Origin: a virus
Virus record (IMG/VR): IMGVR_UViG_3300009419_000030
Location: 1-41,559 of that record
DNA length: 41,559 bases
Strand: one strand, 5' to 3'
The notes beneath the pieces are model-generated. The model was given only the letters and a program-made list of their open reading frames with translations, was not told the origin of the DNA and made no database searches. How positions within the stretch are numbered: position 1 is the stretch's first letter; the number at the start of each line of letters is the position of its first letter. Shown one piece after another: positions 27,070-37,105 of the stretch. The translations under genes and the position numbers were made by a program.

Positions 27070-29271
27070 TTATACGTTGTTAGTTAAGCTTTTACCAACT
27101 AAATCAACTTGGAATTTTAATGTTTTCTCGTCGATACAAACTATATCAAAAACTGGTAAATAATCCTGTGATGCAAATATTGCATCATCGAGAGTAATTA
27201 TATTTGTTGAATATTCAACATTGGTTGGATTTGCTAGAGGATATTTTCCTAGTGAGTTAGTTAATATATTTATATTAAATACACCAGGGTAAACCTCGTC
27301 GCCAAATGATATCCTATATCTTTGTCCAGTTTTCCAGTTTATTAAGGAATCTTTTAACCTTATAGTTAAATCGCCGGTTAATGTTAACGGATTACCGTTA
27401 TTTACGTGCTTAAAGTAATTTGAAAAATCAATTAAAACTAATTCATTAAGACCGCTTTGTGTTAATGTACCCTTACCTAGGTTATCACCAACATTAAAAG
27501 TCTGATTTGAATTTTTTACTGTAACTTCATTCGGAACACTTCTATCCAGAAGTATACCATTACCTTGTTTTAATAAATCAAGATTATATGAAATTTCAAC
27601 ACTTGTATTATTATTTATAATGGATCTAACCAAGTCATAGTTTTGATTGATTAGTCCCATTATCGATTGGGTATTATTAAAAAGAGCCTGATTGGCAGCA
27701 AAAGATTGCTCTAAATTGGCTATCTTCAGACCTAAATCTATAGAAGTTTGCGAGGACAATGTTATATTTTCCAAGTTAGTAACTCTATTACTTAAATCTA
27801 TAAACTGAGCGGATGAGTTATTCAGTGTTGAACTTGCATCTTGTAATACATTCATGGCATCCATAAACATAGATAGTGAGAATGGCGAATAGTCATTTAT
27901 TGCCTGCTCCACTCCAGTTTGATCTATGTCGGTATCGAATTTAACGTTTATTTTAAATCCGTAAGAGTTACCGTTTAATTTGGTAACTGGGTTTGGTCTA
28001 TATTTCTGTAATCTAGGAATAAATATATCACCACTTGAACTATTAACATCATCAAGGAATAAAACACCATATAAATTAGTAGCAGAATCAGCTAGGTTAG
28101 CCGGATCATATACATCATAATATAGCAAAACAGCATTAAACTCAAAATCAGCAGCATCGGATGTTGAATTAAATTCCTCTAATGTACTTATATTTGGGTT
28201 TGTTAATATTTCCTGATATGAATTTGGGTCGAAATCTATACCTATGGAATCAAGTTTACTTCTAACATATGTAAGTGACTGAGAATTATCACTCTTAGTT
28301 AAAATATAATTGGAAGGATCAACAAAGGATGAATCAGTAAAATATGTATTCGCAGTATCTCTAGGAGAATACCAATTACCTGCAACGCTTGATGGTGATA
28401 ATCCGGTGTCTACATAGCTAGCTGAAGGTGATCCTAAGACATCATCATCAAAAATTGCTAAATTTGTCAGTCCACTCGGATTGGTTTCATCATAGTTTCT
28501 TCCAAATAAATATTCATCATTAAGAGGATTAGCTGGGTCATTAGACCATTGATAATCCGGATAATAATTCTGATCTACTAAGTTTTTAAATAAAACATAT
28601 GGCGTATTACCATCTTTAGTGGGAACATATACATAAACTTCGGAATAAGTATTTGTTGAATTCTTTACTGAATTTACTATATCCAGATTGCCGATGTATT
28701 GAACAACTCTATTATAAGCAGCACCAGTCATACCATATGCTCCGGTTGTTCCAGGAGCTGCATTACCCTCGGTGTATCTTTTTTGGGTTACTGGTAGATC
28801 GTTAACAGTAACAACAGAATTCTGATCCAATGAAGCAGAAACTTCGGAGGATGTAGATGGTCTAAATCTAATAGCTCCTATTTCTCTAAGCCACTTAAAG
28901 AAAATTCTCTCGGATATATTCTGTTTAAGATCCGAGTTATACTCATCAGTGCCTGTTATAGTTGACTCCAGATTTAAACAATAACTCTGGAAACTTTGAG
29001 AAAAATCTATATTAGCATTACCCGTTATGATTTGCTGGGTATTATTCGCCCAATCCAAAAATGCACCATCAGGACCATTAAGTCTTATGTAGTTAGTTTC
29101 AGAGCTTGAACTATTGTCTATATCAGGTATATTTAATAGGGCAAATTTAGAGAATCTAAATTTATTAACCGAATTATTAAATGTAAAAGATAAATCCTCA
29201 GCAGATGATGAAAAAGTATAGAAAGTACCACCCTGTATTTGTAGGGGTCTTATAAATGGGGTTTTTGCCAT
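27070..29271 (-). CDS. Structural protein with internal coiled coil (733 aa)
   Basis: It starts MAKTPFIRPLQIQGGTFYTF. The first two thirds are beta-rich. A helical stretch from about residue 460 to 560 (with VTNLENITLSSQTSIDLGLK and IANLEQSFAANQ) looks like a trimeric coiled coil. The last part returns to strand patterns with a possible lectin-like close. This head-coil-tail plan fits a fibre or baseplate component; family not recognised. The start has an A-rich leader carrying TATAAATA 14-21 nt upstream. Confidence 0.7.
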   Translation of the reverse strand: MAKTPFIRPLQIQGGTFYTFSSSAEDLSFTFNNSVNKFRFSKFALLNIPDIDNSSSSETNYIRLNGPDGAFLDWANNTQQIITGNANIDFSQSFQSYCLNLESTITGTDEYNSDLKQNISERIFFKWLREIGAIRFRPSTSSEVSASLDQNSVVTVNDLPVTQKRYTEGNAAPGTTGAYGMTGAAYNRVVQYIGNLDIVNSVKNSTNTYSEVYVYVPTKDGNTPYVLFKNLVDQNYYPDYQWSNDPANPLNDEYLFGRNYDETNPSGLTNLAIFDDDVLGSPSASYVDTGLSPSSVAGNWYSPRDTANTYFTDSSFVDPSNYILTKSDNSQSLTYVRSKLDSIGIDFDPNSYQEILTNPNISTLEEFNSTSDAADFEFNAVLLYYDVYDPANLADSATNLYGVLFLDDVNSSSGDIFIPRLQKYRPNPVTKLNGNSYGFKINVKFDTDIDQTGVEQAINDYSPFSLSMFMDAMNVLQDASSTLNNSSAQFIDLSNRVTNLENITLSSQTSIDLGLKIANLEQSFAANQALFNNTQSIMGLINQNYDLVRSIINNNTSVEISYNLDLLKQGNGILLDRSVPNEVTVKNSNQTFNVGDNLGKGTLTQSGLNELVLIDFSNYFKHVNNGNPLTLTGDLTIRLKDSLINWKTGQRYRISFGDEVYPGVFNINILTNSLGKYPLANPTNVEYSTNIITLDDAIFASQDYLPVFDIVCIDEKTLKFQVDLVGKSLTNNV

Positions 29272-29293
29272 TGTTCTATTTTATTTTATTTAA

Positions 29294-30199
29294 TTATAGC
29301 GTAATGTTAGTGCCACTTATAACTATCCAAGATCCATTTTGCGTTGATTGTCCCTGTCCAACTCTAGGTTCCCACTGAAGAGTCACCGAGGATCTATATG
29401 CTGAATTTTGATTCATTACTATACCTCCTGAAGGATATCCTCCGTATAATGCAGCAGTATTAAATCCTGTATAATATTGTGGTGATCCAGTTACTCCAGT
29501 ATGAATATATCCGGTAGCTGATGTTGTATTAACTATCGTTACTCTTGAACCTTGAGGTAATGAAGGTAAAGTACCACCTACTGGTGAAACACCGTCAACC
29601 ACTTTAATATAAAATCCGGTTGGTCCACACTGGGCATAAATAACATCTTCCAGACCAGTTATAGCATATGGTGAATTTACAGTAGATGTTCTACCTCCAC
29701 CACCAGCTGTATTAGCAGGAAATGCGGTTCCAGCAGTAGCACCACTAGCGTATGTAGTGTTCTGACTTATCACATGGCCCTGAGTTCCTAGATAGACTGC
29801 AGAATTTGCAGTTAATCTACCATTAAATTCCGATGTTCCATTAGAAACAAAAGTTGATAAACTTCCGAATGTGATATTTGATGCTGCCACTACCGATCCA
29901 GATGCAGTGAATGTTGTTGTAGTCACACTAGCAAATGATGATTGTCCTGCGCTGTTAATCGATGCAGTTGCAGTTCCTAAAGCTGGTAATGATATAGTAT
30001 CAAATCTACCAATTTTAGCTTGTACCCTTCCAGTAGATGCTGCTGAAAGATCTAGTATCCCGTTTATAGTGTCGATACCAAACACATTAACATAACCATT
30101 TATCCAGTTTTGTAATGTTAAAAAATTGGAATTTATAGTTATTCTTGAGCCTGATATTGAATCAGAGCCTAAAATTTCGTTGATGTTTACAGTTGCCAT
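29294..30199 (-). CDS. Short tail fibre-like protein
   Basis: 301 residues. The N-terminus, GSDSISGSRITINSNFLTLQ (11-30), is a divergent version of the anchor module (DSxSxxxxKINxNF) of the three collagen-like fibres, but no Gly-X-Y repeat follows. The middle is Ala/Ser/Thr-rich with regular short strands, then a Gly-rich section (TAGGGGRTS) and a C-terminal domain ending GQGSTQNGSWIVISGTNITL. It is the first gene of the large structural operon, which must be transcribed from the gap at 30200-30476. Confidence 0.7.
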   Translation of the reverse strand: MATVNINEILGSDSISGSRITINSNFLTLQNWINGYVNVFGIDTINGILDLSAASTGRVQAKIGRFDTISLPALGTATASINSAGQSSFASVTTTTFTASGSVVAASNITFGSLSTFVSNGTSEFNGRLTANSAVYLGTQGHVISQNTTYASGATAGTAFPANTAGGGGRTSTVNSPYAITGLEDVIYAQCGPTGFYIKVVDGVSPVGGTLPSLPQGSRVTIVNTTSATGYIHTGVTGSPQYYTGFNTAALYGGYPSGGIVMNQNSAYRSSVTLQWEPRVGQGQSTQNGSWIVISGTNITL

Positions 30200-30476
30200 T
30201 TTCTTTTTTTATTTGTTTTTGAACTGAATATATATCATTGTCACAGACAACACTTAAATATGGGAGGACAAAAAATTAAACTCAATAAAAAGGATTTTAA
30301 AGATATATCTTTAAGCGCAAAATCCATAAATTATTCCACCCAATTAAAGCAAAATCCATTAAAATTTATAGATACCCCGGTAATGACTTCTATTTCCAGC
30401 CTTTAGCTGCCAATAGGAGACATTATTATGATATTTATTAATTTATGGAAAATAAAAATAAAATAAAATAAACTCT
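30200..30476. promoter_or_regulatory. Divergent intergenic region between the structural operon and PhoH
   Basis: This 277-bp gap is the largest in the window and separates divergent transcription units, so promoters for both directions should lie here. It holds a possible 48-codon plus-strand gene, an 11-bp direct repeat (GCAAAATCCAT at 30317-30327 and 30349-30359), an AGGAGA at 30415-30420 followed by a 12-codon frame, and an A-rich run just before the PhoH start. I could not identify a confident -10/-35 pair. Confidence 0.5.
30260..30406 (+). CDS. Possible 48-aa plus-strand small protein
   Basis: ATG at 30260 to TAG at 30406. It begins MGGQKIKLNKKDFKDISL and is Lys/Ser-rich, basic and soluble. 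It lies upstream of PhoH on the same strand in an otherwise empty gap. There is no family match and no clear initiation signal, so it may be a chance reading frame. Confidence 0.3.
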   Translation: MGGQKIKLNKKDFKDISLSAKSINYSTQLKQNPLKFIDTPVMTSISSL

Positions 30477-31226
30477 ATGTCTAACAGAAAGAAGAGAATT
30501 TCAGATGACGAATTTTACGATGCATTTCCGGTAACACCAGTTGCAAATCCGTTAAAATTTGATCTACAAAAACTAAGATTGGATTACAAGCATAAAAATG
30601 AGAGTCAGAAAAAACTAATAAGTCTGATAGGCGACAATAAAATAACCATAGCAGCTGGACCAGCAGGGACGGGAAAGACTTATTTAGCATGTGCGCAAGC
30701 ATTGAAATTATTAAAGACAGAACAGAGATTTAAAAAAATTATTTTAGTAAAAAGTGTAACCGTATTAGAGGGTGAAGAAGTTGGATTTCTTAAAGGAGAT
30801 TTGAAGGAGAAAATGTTACCATTTACAATATCATTTCTGGATAACTTTCATAAGTTAATCGGAGAGGGTCTAACTAACATCATGCTAGACCAAAAACTAA
30901 TAGAAGTTCTACCTCTTGCTTTTATTAGAGGAAGATCGATAGACAATGCTATAATCATCGTAGACGAAGCACAAAACATAACTAAGAAGAATATGAGGTC
31001 CACGATGACTCGTATCGGTACGGATACTAAAATGATCATTACGGGGGACACTAAACAAATTGATATGAAAAATCCCAAGCTTTCTTCACTTGATCTTGTT
31101 GTTAAATTATTTGACGGAAAACCGGACATCGGTACAATGAGCTTTGGTGTAAATGATATTGTTAGAGATCCTATAGTGAAAGTTATAGAGGAAACATTCG
31201 ATGAATGGGACGAAAACAATAGTTAA
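30477..31226 (+). CDS. phoH: PhoH-like ATPase
   Basis: 249 residues. Walker A GPAGTGKT at 61-68 and Walker B IIVDEAQN at 160-167 are both clear, followed by TMTRIG and KMIITGDTKQID, the sensor region typical of PhoH. The C-terminus VRDPIVKVIEETFDEW matches the usual end of phage PhoH proteins. PhoH is widespread in marine and other large phages; its role is unsettled, with RNA metabolism or phosphate stress proposed. This is the only clear plus-strand gene in the window and converges on the operon ending at 31256. The leader is an A-rich run (AAATAAAATAAAATAAACTCT) with no Shine-Dalgarno. Confidence 0.92.
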   Translation: MSNRKKRISDDEFYDAFPVTPVANPLKFDLQKLRLDYKHKNESQKKLISLIGDNKITIAAGPAGTGKTYLACAQALKLLKTEQRFKKIILVKSVTVLEGEEVGFLKGDLKEKMLPFTISFLDNFHKLIGEGLTNIMLDQKLIEVLPLAFIRGRSIDNAIIIVDEAQNITKKNMRSTMTRIGTDTKMIITGDTKQIDMKNPKLSSLDLVVKLFDGKPDIGTMSFGVNDIVRDPIVKVIEETFDEWDENNS

Positions 31227-31227
31227 T

Positions 31228-31267
31228 AAAAAAAAGAAATGAATAACACCATGTGTTATTCATTTCT
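31228..31267 (-). terminator. Rho-independent terminator of the adhesin operon
   Basis: A perfect 15-bp inverted repeat, AGAAATGAATAACAC at 31235-31249 and its complement at 31253-31267, has a 3-nt loop. On the minus strand it is followed by eight T residues (A-run at 31228-31235). The stop codon of the 1353-aa gene (31256-31258) lies inside the stem. There is no T-tract on the plus side, so it should act mainly on minus-strand transcription; it may be a weak stop for PhoH mRNA. Confidence 0.9.
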
Positions 31268-34200
31268 AAATGTTGCATCCGGATTATTCTCTATAATAAT
31301 ACCTGTACCGAAACTCTGATTAGAATTATTGGTATCAAAAATTTCTTGCTGTTGTTTTGCCATATCCTTGGCTAATTTAGCAGCCTCGTAGTCTCTTCCA
31401 GCAAAAGGTTCAGGTTCGCCATAGTCGAAAGAATCAACTATATCCGGATTATTATCATCAGGTCTTTTCGCCTTATGATCTATAATTTCAATATATCCAG
31501 GTTTGGTTACAAAATAAACATTGCCTGCTGAATCCTCTACGCTATTGTATATGGTATATTTACCAACTTCACTAAATGTGTATATAAAATATGGGGTTGC
31601 TTTAACATTAAGTAATTCACTACCGGTTATCGCATCACTGAGTATCCAATTATTATTTTGTTTCCCGTAAATATTGGATGCATAGTTACTAAATACCACC
31701 GTGGATAATAAAGGTATTTGCATTCCTTTATCTGTTGAATGTACATCACACCACGTCCAAGATCCCGACCCAGCTCTCGATATAATATTACCAAGGTTTA
31801 TACCTAAACTAGGATTATACTGTGGTGATAATAAAGAAACCCCCGATGTCGATCCTATATTATAATATCCGCTAGCTCCTGTTGCTCCATAATTAAATCC
31901 GGTAAGAAATATATTATCAGATTGATCTACGGAAAATGATATACTATCACTTTTTTGGTTAACTGGTATTAAATTATTTTTATAATCAGCATCCATGGAA
32001 ACACTATCAAGAATCTTATTTTTTCCATTGCTCTTTATCATAAATATATTATCGTCGGATGCAAAAGAGAGTTCGGAATAAGCTATAAAATACTGATCAT
32101 TAGAGAGATTCTCCGAATCTAGTAGTTGTATGGAGTTAGATTCAAATCCACTATAAATTACATCCGTTGAAATAGGAACTCCTTGCTCAGTTATTCTAGC
32201 GGTTAAAAAATAATTACCAGTAGTGCCTGCTACATAGTCATTACCAAAATAGCTTCCGGATGCTCCAAAATTGGTTGTTACGTAGTATGTTGATTCATCA
32301 TTTGATGCTTTAGGATATTGTCTATAACCAGTAGCTCCACCTATAAATCCACCAGTTACCCCGGTACCGTCGCTATTCAATATTATATAATATGGTGTAT
32401 ATACAGAATTTATTCCAGTAAGTCCAATTCCGCCAAAATTAAAATTCTGGTCTGAGTTACCTGTTATTAAAACAGTATTGTTATCAGGGAGAGATTTTAT
32501 ATCTGATATTTTTCTATTTGCTGTAATAGATCCAACTCCAGGATATATGCTATTTGAAGTTGTTGTTGATAGCAGTGACAAATCATCAACAGATAATCTA
32601 ACATACGATAGTACACTATCATTTTGCCAAAATGTTGATATAGGTTGGGTGCTTCCCAATATTGTATCGGAGGTTTCTGGGTAATCGTTTGTTCTCTGCC
32701 ACGTATTCTTAAGTGTCAATAGATCACCAGTTGATGAATTTGGTGTAAAATATATTCCCGATTCAAGACCAAGATTTATCGAATATCTGCTCAGTGATAT
32801 GTTTGAATTTTTAACATCACCAGTGCTTACTTCAGATTCATACTTTGCAGGGAAATTTCTAAATTCTAATCCTCTAAATGAACTTCTTACGTCATATGAA
32901 AAATTACTATTTGTACCAAGATCCGTAAAAGTTGATGTGTTACCTAGATCCCTACCTATCTTAGCAACAAATATAGAATTTGCAGAAACATCGTTGGTAT
33001 TCCAGTATTGTGCTCTACTGTTAACATTTTGTACCAATGGATAAGAAGTCTCAGTATATTCATATGCCTCTATATTAAATAGTGTGGATATACCATATAA
33101 GAAAAGTCCAGTTGTTCCAGGGTAATTATAATCATAACTTACATTAAATTCGAGACCGAATCCACTGGGAAGAACTGTTATCGAATTAACCCTATATCTA
33201 GCATTAACACTTACTGATCTGCTCAAAAATATGGTATTGGATGTTAATATATCATCAATATTCTGTGTAACCGAACCATTGTCAATATCATTAATGCTTA
33301 TTTTATTTATATTCTCCCATTTAGATCCGCCTGGACCAAAAGATACAGCAAATCTACCGGATATTGAATTTGTTGAATATGCCCATATTGAACTAATGAA
33401 AGTTCCAGTTGTTCCATATATCCATGGATAATCTCCAGAAGTCACTCCAGGAACGTTGATGTTAGTTACACCAGCAGGTGATCCAGCAGGACCTCCTCTA
33501 AGTGAATTTTCGGATTCAAGTGAATCCCAGACATAAGGTCCATTCTCAATAAATCTATTAAATATACCAGAAGCAACTATATAATCACCATCCTCAGATG
33601 CCTTGATATCCTGTATTCTAGTTGTATATCCTCTAAAAGGCAATATTGAATCAACATTTCCGGTTTCATTATATGATACAATGAATCCCATTTCACCTTC
33701 ATCCAAGGATGAGCTACCATCAATTAGTGCATCCACTGATCCACCTATGGTTGGATTCTGATTTGTTAATATTGCGGATTCACTGCTATTATAATATCCA
33801 AAATTAGCGCTAACATTACCCTTTAGATAACCTCCAATATAATATTTTATACCAGAGGATGATTTTATTGTTGTTGATGATGTAATCTGGATAGTTCCCG
33901 CAGTTATACCTAGCTGCGTGATTGTGATATCTGAAGCCCAAGATGGCTCAGATATCGATTCAGTTAATATCTCATCGTCATAAGTCGGTATTGGATAATT
34001 ATCCCAATATTGTTGTTCACCAGCTTTACCATTGGCTATGTCGCTCAGTTTAGTGGTAAGAAATAGATTTCTGGGATCCATTCCCGGGAATTTCAGTGAA
34101 GTATAATAATCATCATAGATTCTCCATTCAGGATAAACCCATGTGTACTTGTCCACTTTTGCTAAAGGTGCGGTTCCACCAGTAGCAGTAAAATAGGTAA

Positions 34201-35317
34201 AATTCCATCCTGTTGCACCCTCATATTTGGATGATCCGTATACATGGGGTATATCATAATTAAACGAAACAATCTCATTTAAACATAAAACCCATAATGA
34301 GTTATCATATACTGTTAGATCCTCTTGTGTTACATTTTTACCAACCAATTTAATATCAAGTACATTATCATTAGGTAGATTTGAATTTGAAGTATCGAAT
34401 TGATTATGTGAAGTTCCATTAAAATGCCATAGTCCGCTTCCCTGTCCAAGTTCTCCGTCACCCAGAGAATAGAATACGTGTCCATTAGGTCTTGATATAA
34501 CTCTAGTAACCGGTCCAGAGGTTGGATAATTCCAAAATTGATCGCCATCAAAGAAAGATAGTCCCAAAGATGTACCAATCCAGATATTATCATTCTCATC
34601 CCTATCCAGTGAATATACATAATCCGATATAATGCCGCTGGTTTTTGTGTTATACACCCTAGCCTGTTCTATTATAAGCTCACCACCAGCTAATTCAGTT
34701 GCTTCCAATTCACCCTGCGGAACAGCAAATAATCCCTCTGCCGTAGCGATATAATAAAAATAATCCTTACCGTCAATGCCCTTAGATTTTACATCATATA
34801 CATGAGGCCAAGTGTATCCAGGTACAACCTCAAACCAATTATCAATCCTAGTCTGATAACAGAAGAGTCTACCTCCGGTAACACCATTAATTTCGGTGTA
34901 GCCAGTAGCTCCTGTACCACCTATACCGTTAAGTGGGGTTGAAAAAGCATGTACATAATCACCATATCTACAAGCACATATGGTTGATATTTCCTGTGGC
35001 TCATTAAAAACACCTAGATCGGAGAAATTCCAGCTTTCACCCATCTCAGTATTATCGGAATTTATATAGAACACAGCAACCTCGTTCAATCCTGTAATAG
35101 GACCTTCAGCAACACCCGTCCATATTTTATCATAGGGATCTATCGATATCGATCTTGTATCTAGAAAATATGGGGATCCGCTAGGAACTGCTGAATTCTG
35201 ATAATTGTAATATTCCCAAGATGAACCATTGAATCTTCTTAGATCCTGTCCAGAAGCCCATACGAAAAAATCGCTGTCTGTATCTATTTGATTTATGCTA
35301 ATTCCGTAACTTGCCAT
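31256..35317 (-). CDS. Beta-propeller (Reg_prop-like) adhesin / tail protein (1353 aa)
   Basis: The N-terminal third carries propeller-type repeats, with DPYDKIWTGVAEG and DENDNIWIGTSLGLSFFDG matching the two-component-regulator propeller (Reg_prop) blade pattern common in Bacteroidota glycan sensors. The middle is long and Ser/Asn/Gly-rich with strand patterns and many TGATG-like turns. Near the C-terminus a PKD-like unit (GKYTIYNSVEDSAGNVYFV) precedes a charged, Gln-rich tail. No signal peptide is seen, which fits a virion protein rather than an exported one. A surface-binding tail protein is inferred. It is the last gene of its operon; the terminator stem overlaps its stop. Confidence 0.7.
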   Translation of the reverse strand: MASYGISINQIDTDSDFFVWASGQDLRRFNGSSWEYYNYQNSAVPSGSPYFLDTRSISIDPYDKIWTGVAEGPITGLNEVAVFYINSDNTEMGESWNFSDLGVFNEPQEISTICACRYGDYVHAFSTPLNGIGGTGATGYTEINGVTGGRLFCYQTRIDNWFEVVPGYTWPHVYDVKSKGIDGKDYFYYIATAEGLFAVPQGELEATELAGGELIIEQARVYNTKTSGIISDYVYSLDRDENDNIWIGTSLGLSFFDGDQFWNYPTSGPVTRVISRPNGHVFYSLGDGELGQGSGLWHFNGTSHNQFDTSNSNLPNDNVLDIKLVGKNVTQEDLTVYDNSLWVLCLNEIVSFNYDIPHVYGSSKYEGATGWNFTYFTATGGTAPLAKVDKYTWVYPEWRIYDDYYTSLKFPGMDPRNLFLTTKLSDIANGKAGEQQYWDNYPIPTYDDEILTESISEPSWASDITITQLGITAGTIQITSSTTIKSSSGIKYYIGGYLKGNVSANFGYYNSSESAILTNQNPTIGGSVDALIDGSSSLDEGEMGFIVSYNETGNVDSILPFRGYTTRIQDIKASEDGDYIVASGIFNRFIENGPYVWDSLESENSLRGGPAGSPAGVTNINVPGVTSGDYPWIYGTTGTFISSIWAYSTNSISGRFAVSFGPGGSKWENINKISINDIDNGSVTQNIDDILTSNTIFLSRSVSVNARYRVNSITVLPSGFGLEFNVSYDYNYPGTTGLFLYGISTLFNIEAYEYTETSYPLVQNVNSRAQYWNTNDVSANSIFVAKIGRDLGNTSTFTDLGTNSNFSYDVRSSFRGLEFRNFPAKYESEVSTGDVKNSNISLSRYSINLGLESGIYFTPNSSTGDLLTLKNTWQRTNDYPETSDTILGSTQPISTFWQNDSVLSYVRLSVDDLSLLSTTTSNSIYPGVGSITANRKISDIKSLPDNNTVLITGNSDQNFNFGGIGLTGINSVYTPYYIILNSDGTGVTGGFIGGATGYRQYPKASNDESTYYVTTNFGASGSYFGNDYVAGTTGNYFLTARITEQGVPISTDVIYSGFESNSIQLLDSENLSNDQYFIAYSELSFASDDNIFMIKSNGKNKILDSVSMDADYKNNLIPVNQKSDSISFSVDQSDNIFLTGFNYGATGASGYYNIGSTSGVSLLSPQYNPSLGINLGNIISRAGSGSWTWCDVHSTDKGMQIPLLSTVVFSNYASNIYGKQNNNWILSDAITGSELLNVKATPYFIYTFSEVGKYTIYNSVEDSAGNVYFVTKPGYIEIIDHKAKRPDDNNPDIVDSFDYGEPEPFAGRDYEAAKLAKDMAKQQQEIFDTNNSNQSFGTGIIIENNPDATFRNE

Positions 35318-35333
35318 TTATATTATTTTTTAA

Positions 35334-37079
35334 TTATGCTATCGATCCGCCTATTTCCCATCCCTTTTTATAATTATTATGGTCTACCGAATTATTGATG
35401 TAGCCAATCTTTAGTCTCATGCCAGTAAATGAACTACCAGTCTCGCTTGTAAATGGGTATGTTAGTGGACCTGGTGTTAATCCTAGTCCATTTATGGCAG
35501 ATATATAATTATCACTCCAATTTATTACAACCCTACCTATATAAAGTCCACTTGTCGAATGCAATGGATCAATTATATGAACTGCGATTCCCTCGAAAAT
35601 GGTGCTATCTGTTATATTCTCAAATGGACAATAAAATCTTGATGATTCGAACGCTATATTATTAGCAAATGATGTTAATAATGTAGCATTTAACAATATT
35701 TCAGCAAATCCAAACTGTGATCCATATGCAGTCTTCTGTGAGGTTATTAAAAGATTATCGGGGGTATTACCAGTTCCAGATGCTCCACCTGAACTTATTA
35801 TAACATCATATTGTCCCAGTATAGAATCACTTCCCTCCATATAAACAGTAACGGTAACAGAAACTGACATTGTAACACCAAATTTAGTAAAAAATAATCT
35901 GGATGAAGGTATAGCTATACCCGGTCTATTACCAGGGGATATTGTGTATCCACCGGTCCAATCTATGGCATAATATGCTAATGTGTACAGCTCGGTATTT
36001 GCTACTAGCATACCTATTCCATCGCAATATTTGGACGATCCCGAAAGATAGTATTTATTTTCTAGGAATTTATTAATAGCTCCATTTGTCCAAGATCTTG
36101 AGTTTTTTAAATTATATAAAGACATTCCGCCGGGAGCCGTAGTATAATCAGTCAGATAAAAATTATTATATAAATTTGTACCTATACCTCCAGCCAATAT
36201 ATAGTTTCCTGGATTGAATTGATTGTTTGTAATAACACTAGCCCCAAGTACGGTATATGCACCTGCGTTTATAATCATTCTAAGTCTAATTGGACTTATT
36301 AAGGCATCCTGACTATTTGGTAAAAAATAAACAACCTCACCATCTGCATGGGAATATAAATTATTAACAGGTCCATATAAACTAGATGACTGGTCTATCC
36401 TTACAACTAAGCCATTCCCTCCAAGACCAATGTCATTAGAACTATATGAAGTAACAGTTGGAGTGTAATATAACCCACTAGCAGTTGCTCCATATAAATC
36501 ATTATAATAAAATCCCTCAGCAGGTCCCATTTTACGGAAAGTCATGTTCTTTGTCGAAAGTGCAACGTTTCCAACATTACTAGTAACTGCAAGGGAAGCA
36601 ATAGTTAGATACGATGAGTTCGTCGATCCCGAATAGGTTCCAGTTATGTTATACCAATCCAAATTGGTGTATGTTACATTACTTAAATATACCCCCGAGG
36701 TAGCACCCAGGCCAGGTATATTCCAAACATATCCCGTTATTCCACTTCCTGCGGTAGCCGATGAACCATAGAAAATAGTCTCGTCCATAAGAACATTATC
36801 ATTCGATGCAGTTACTGCTGCAGATATATTTTCAGGGGTTACTACTATTATATTATTCTTAGTAGCGGTAGCAACAACGGTTGCTGCGTCGGTCACAGTT
36901 AAAGTAGTGGAATATCCATTTGTATTAACACCATTATAAGTTACTGCAGGACCATAGGACGTAGCTCCGGTTGGCGTTCCCCCTTGGAAACTCCAATCTC
37001 TCTGCACAACATCACCTATACTTGTATCGTAGTAATAAATGATGTCTCCCTGTTCTATACCTAGTATTACGTCTGCCAT
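35334..37079 (-). CDS. PKD-like fibre or surface protein (581 aa)
   Basis: The N-terminus has two Ig/PKD-like units. The first spans about residues 20-80 (IGDVVQRDWSFQGG through YSTTLTVTDAATVV, the PKD-like WxFxGG and VTDA pattern). The second spans about 84-175 (ITGYVWNIPGLGAT and LDWYNITGTYSG). A larger beta-rich domain follows with no recognised family. Gly, Ser, Tyr and Asn dominate. It sits between the glycosyltransferase and the propeller protein, suggesting a tail or adhesion role. Confidence 0.65.
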   Translation of the reverse strand: MADVILGIEQGDIIYYYDTSIGDVVQRDWSFQGGTPTGATSYGPAVTYNGVNTNGYSTTLTVTDAATVVATATKNNIIVVTPENISAAVTASNDNVLMDETIFYGSSATAGSGITGYVWNIPGLGATSGVYLSNVTYTNLDWYNITGTYSGSTNSSYLTIASLAVTSNVGNVALSTKNMTFRKMGPAEGFYYNDLYGATASGLYYTPTVTSYSSNDIGLGGNGLVVRIDQSSSLYGPVNNLYSHADGEVVYFLPNSQDALISPIRLRMIINAGAYTVLGASVITNNQFNPGNYILAGGIGTNLYNNFYLTDYTTAPGGMSLYNLKNSRSWTNGAINKFLENKYYLSGSSKYCDGIGMLVANTELYTLAYYAIDWTGGYTISPGNRPGIAIPSSRLFFTKFGVTMSVSVTVTVYMEGSDSILGQYDVIISSGGASGTGNTPDNLLITSQKTAYGSQFGFAEILLNATLLTSFANNIAFESSRFYCPFENITDSTIFEGIAVHIIDPLHSTSGLYIGRVVINWSDNYISAINGLGLTPGPLTYPFTSETGSSFTGMRLKIGYINNSVDHNNYKKGWEIGGSIA

Positions 37080-37105
37080 TTTCTAATATCTGATTATACT
37101 ATATA

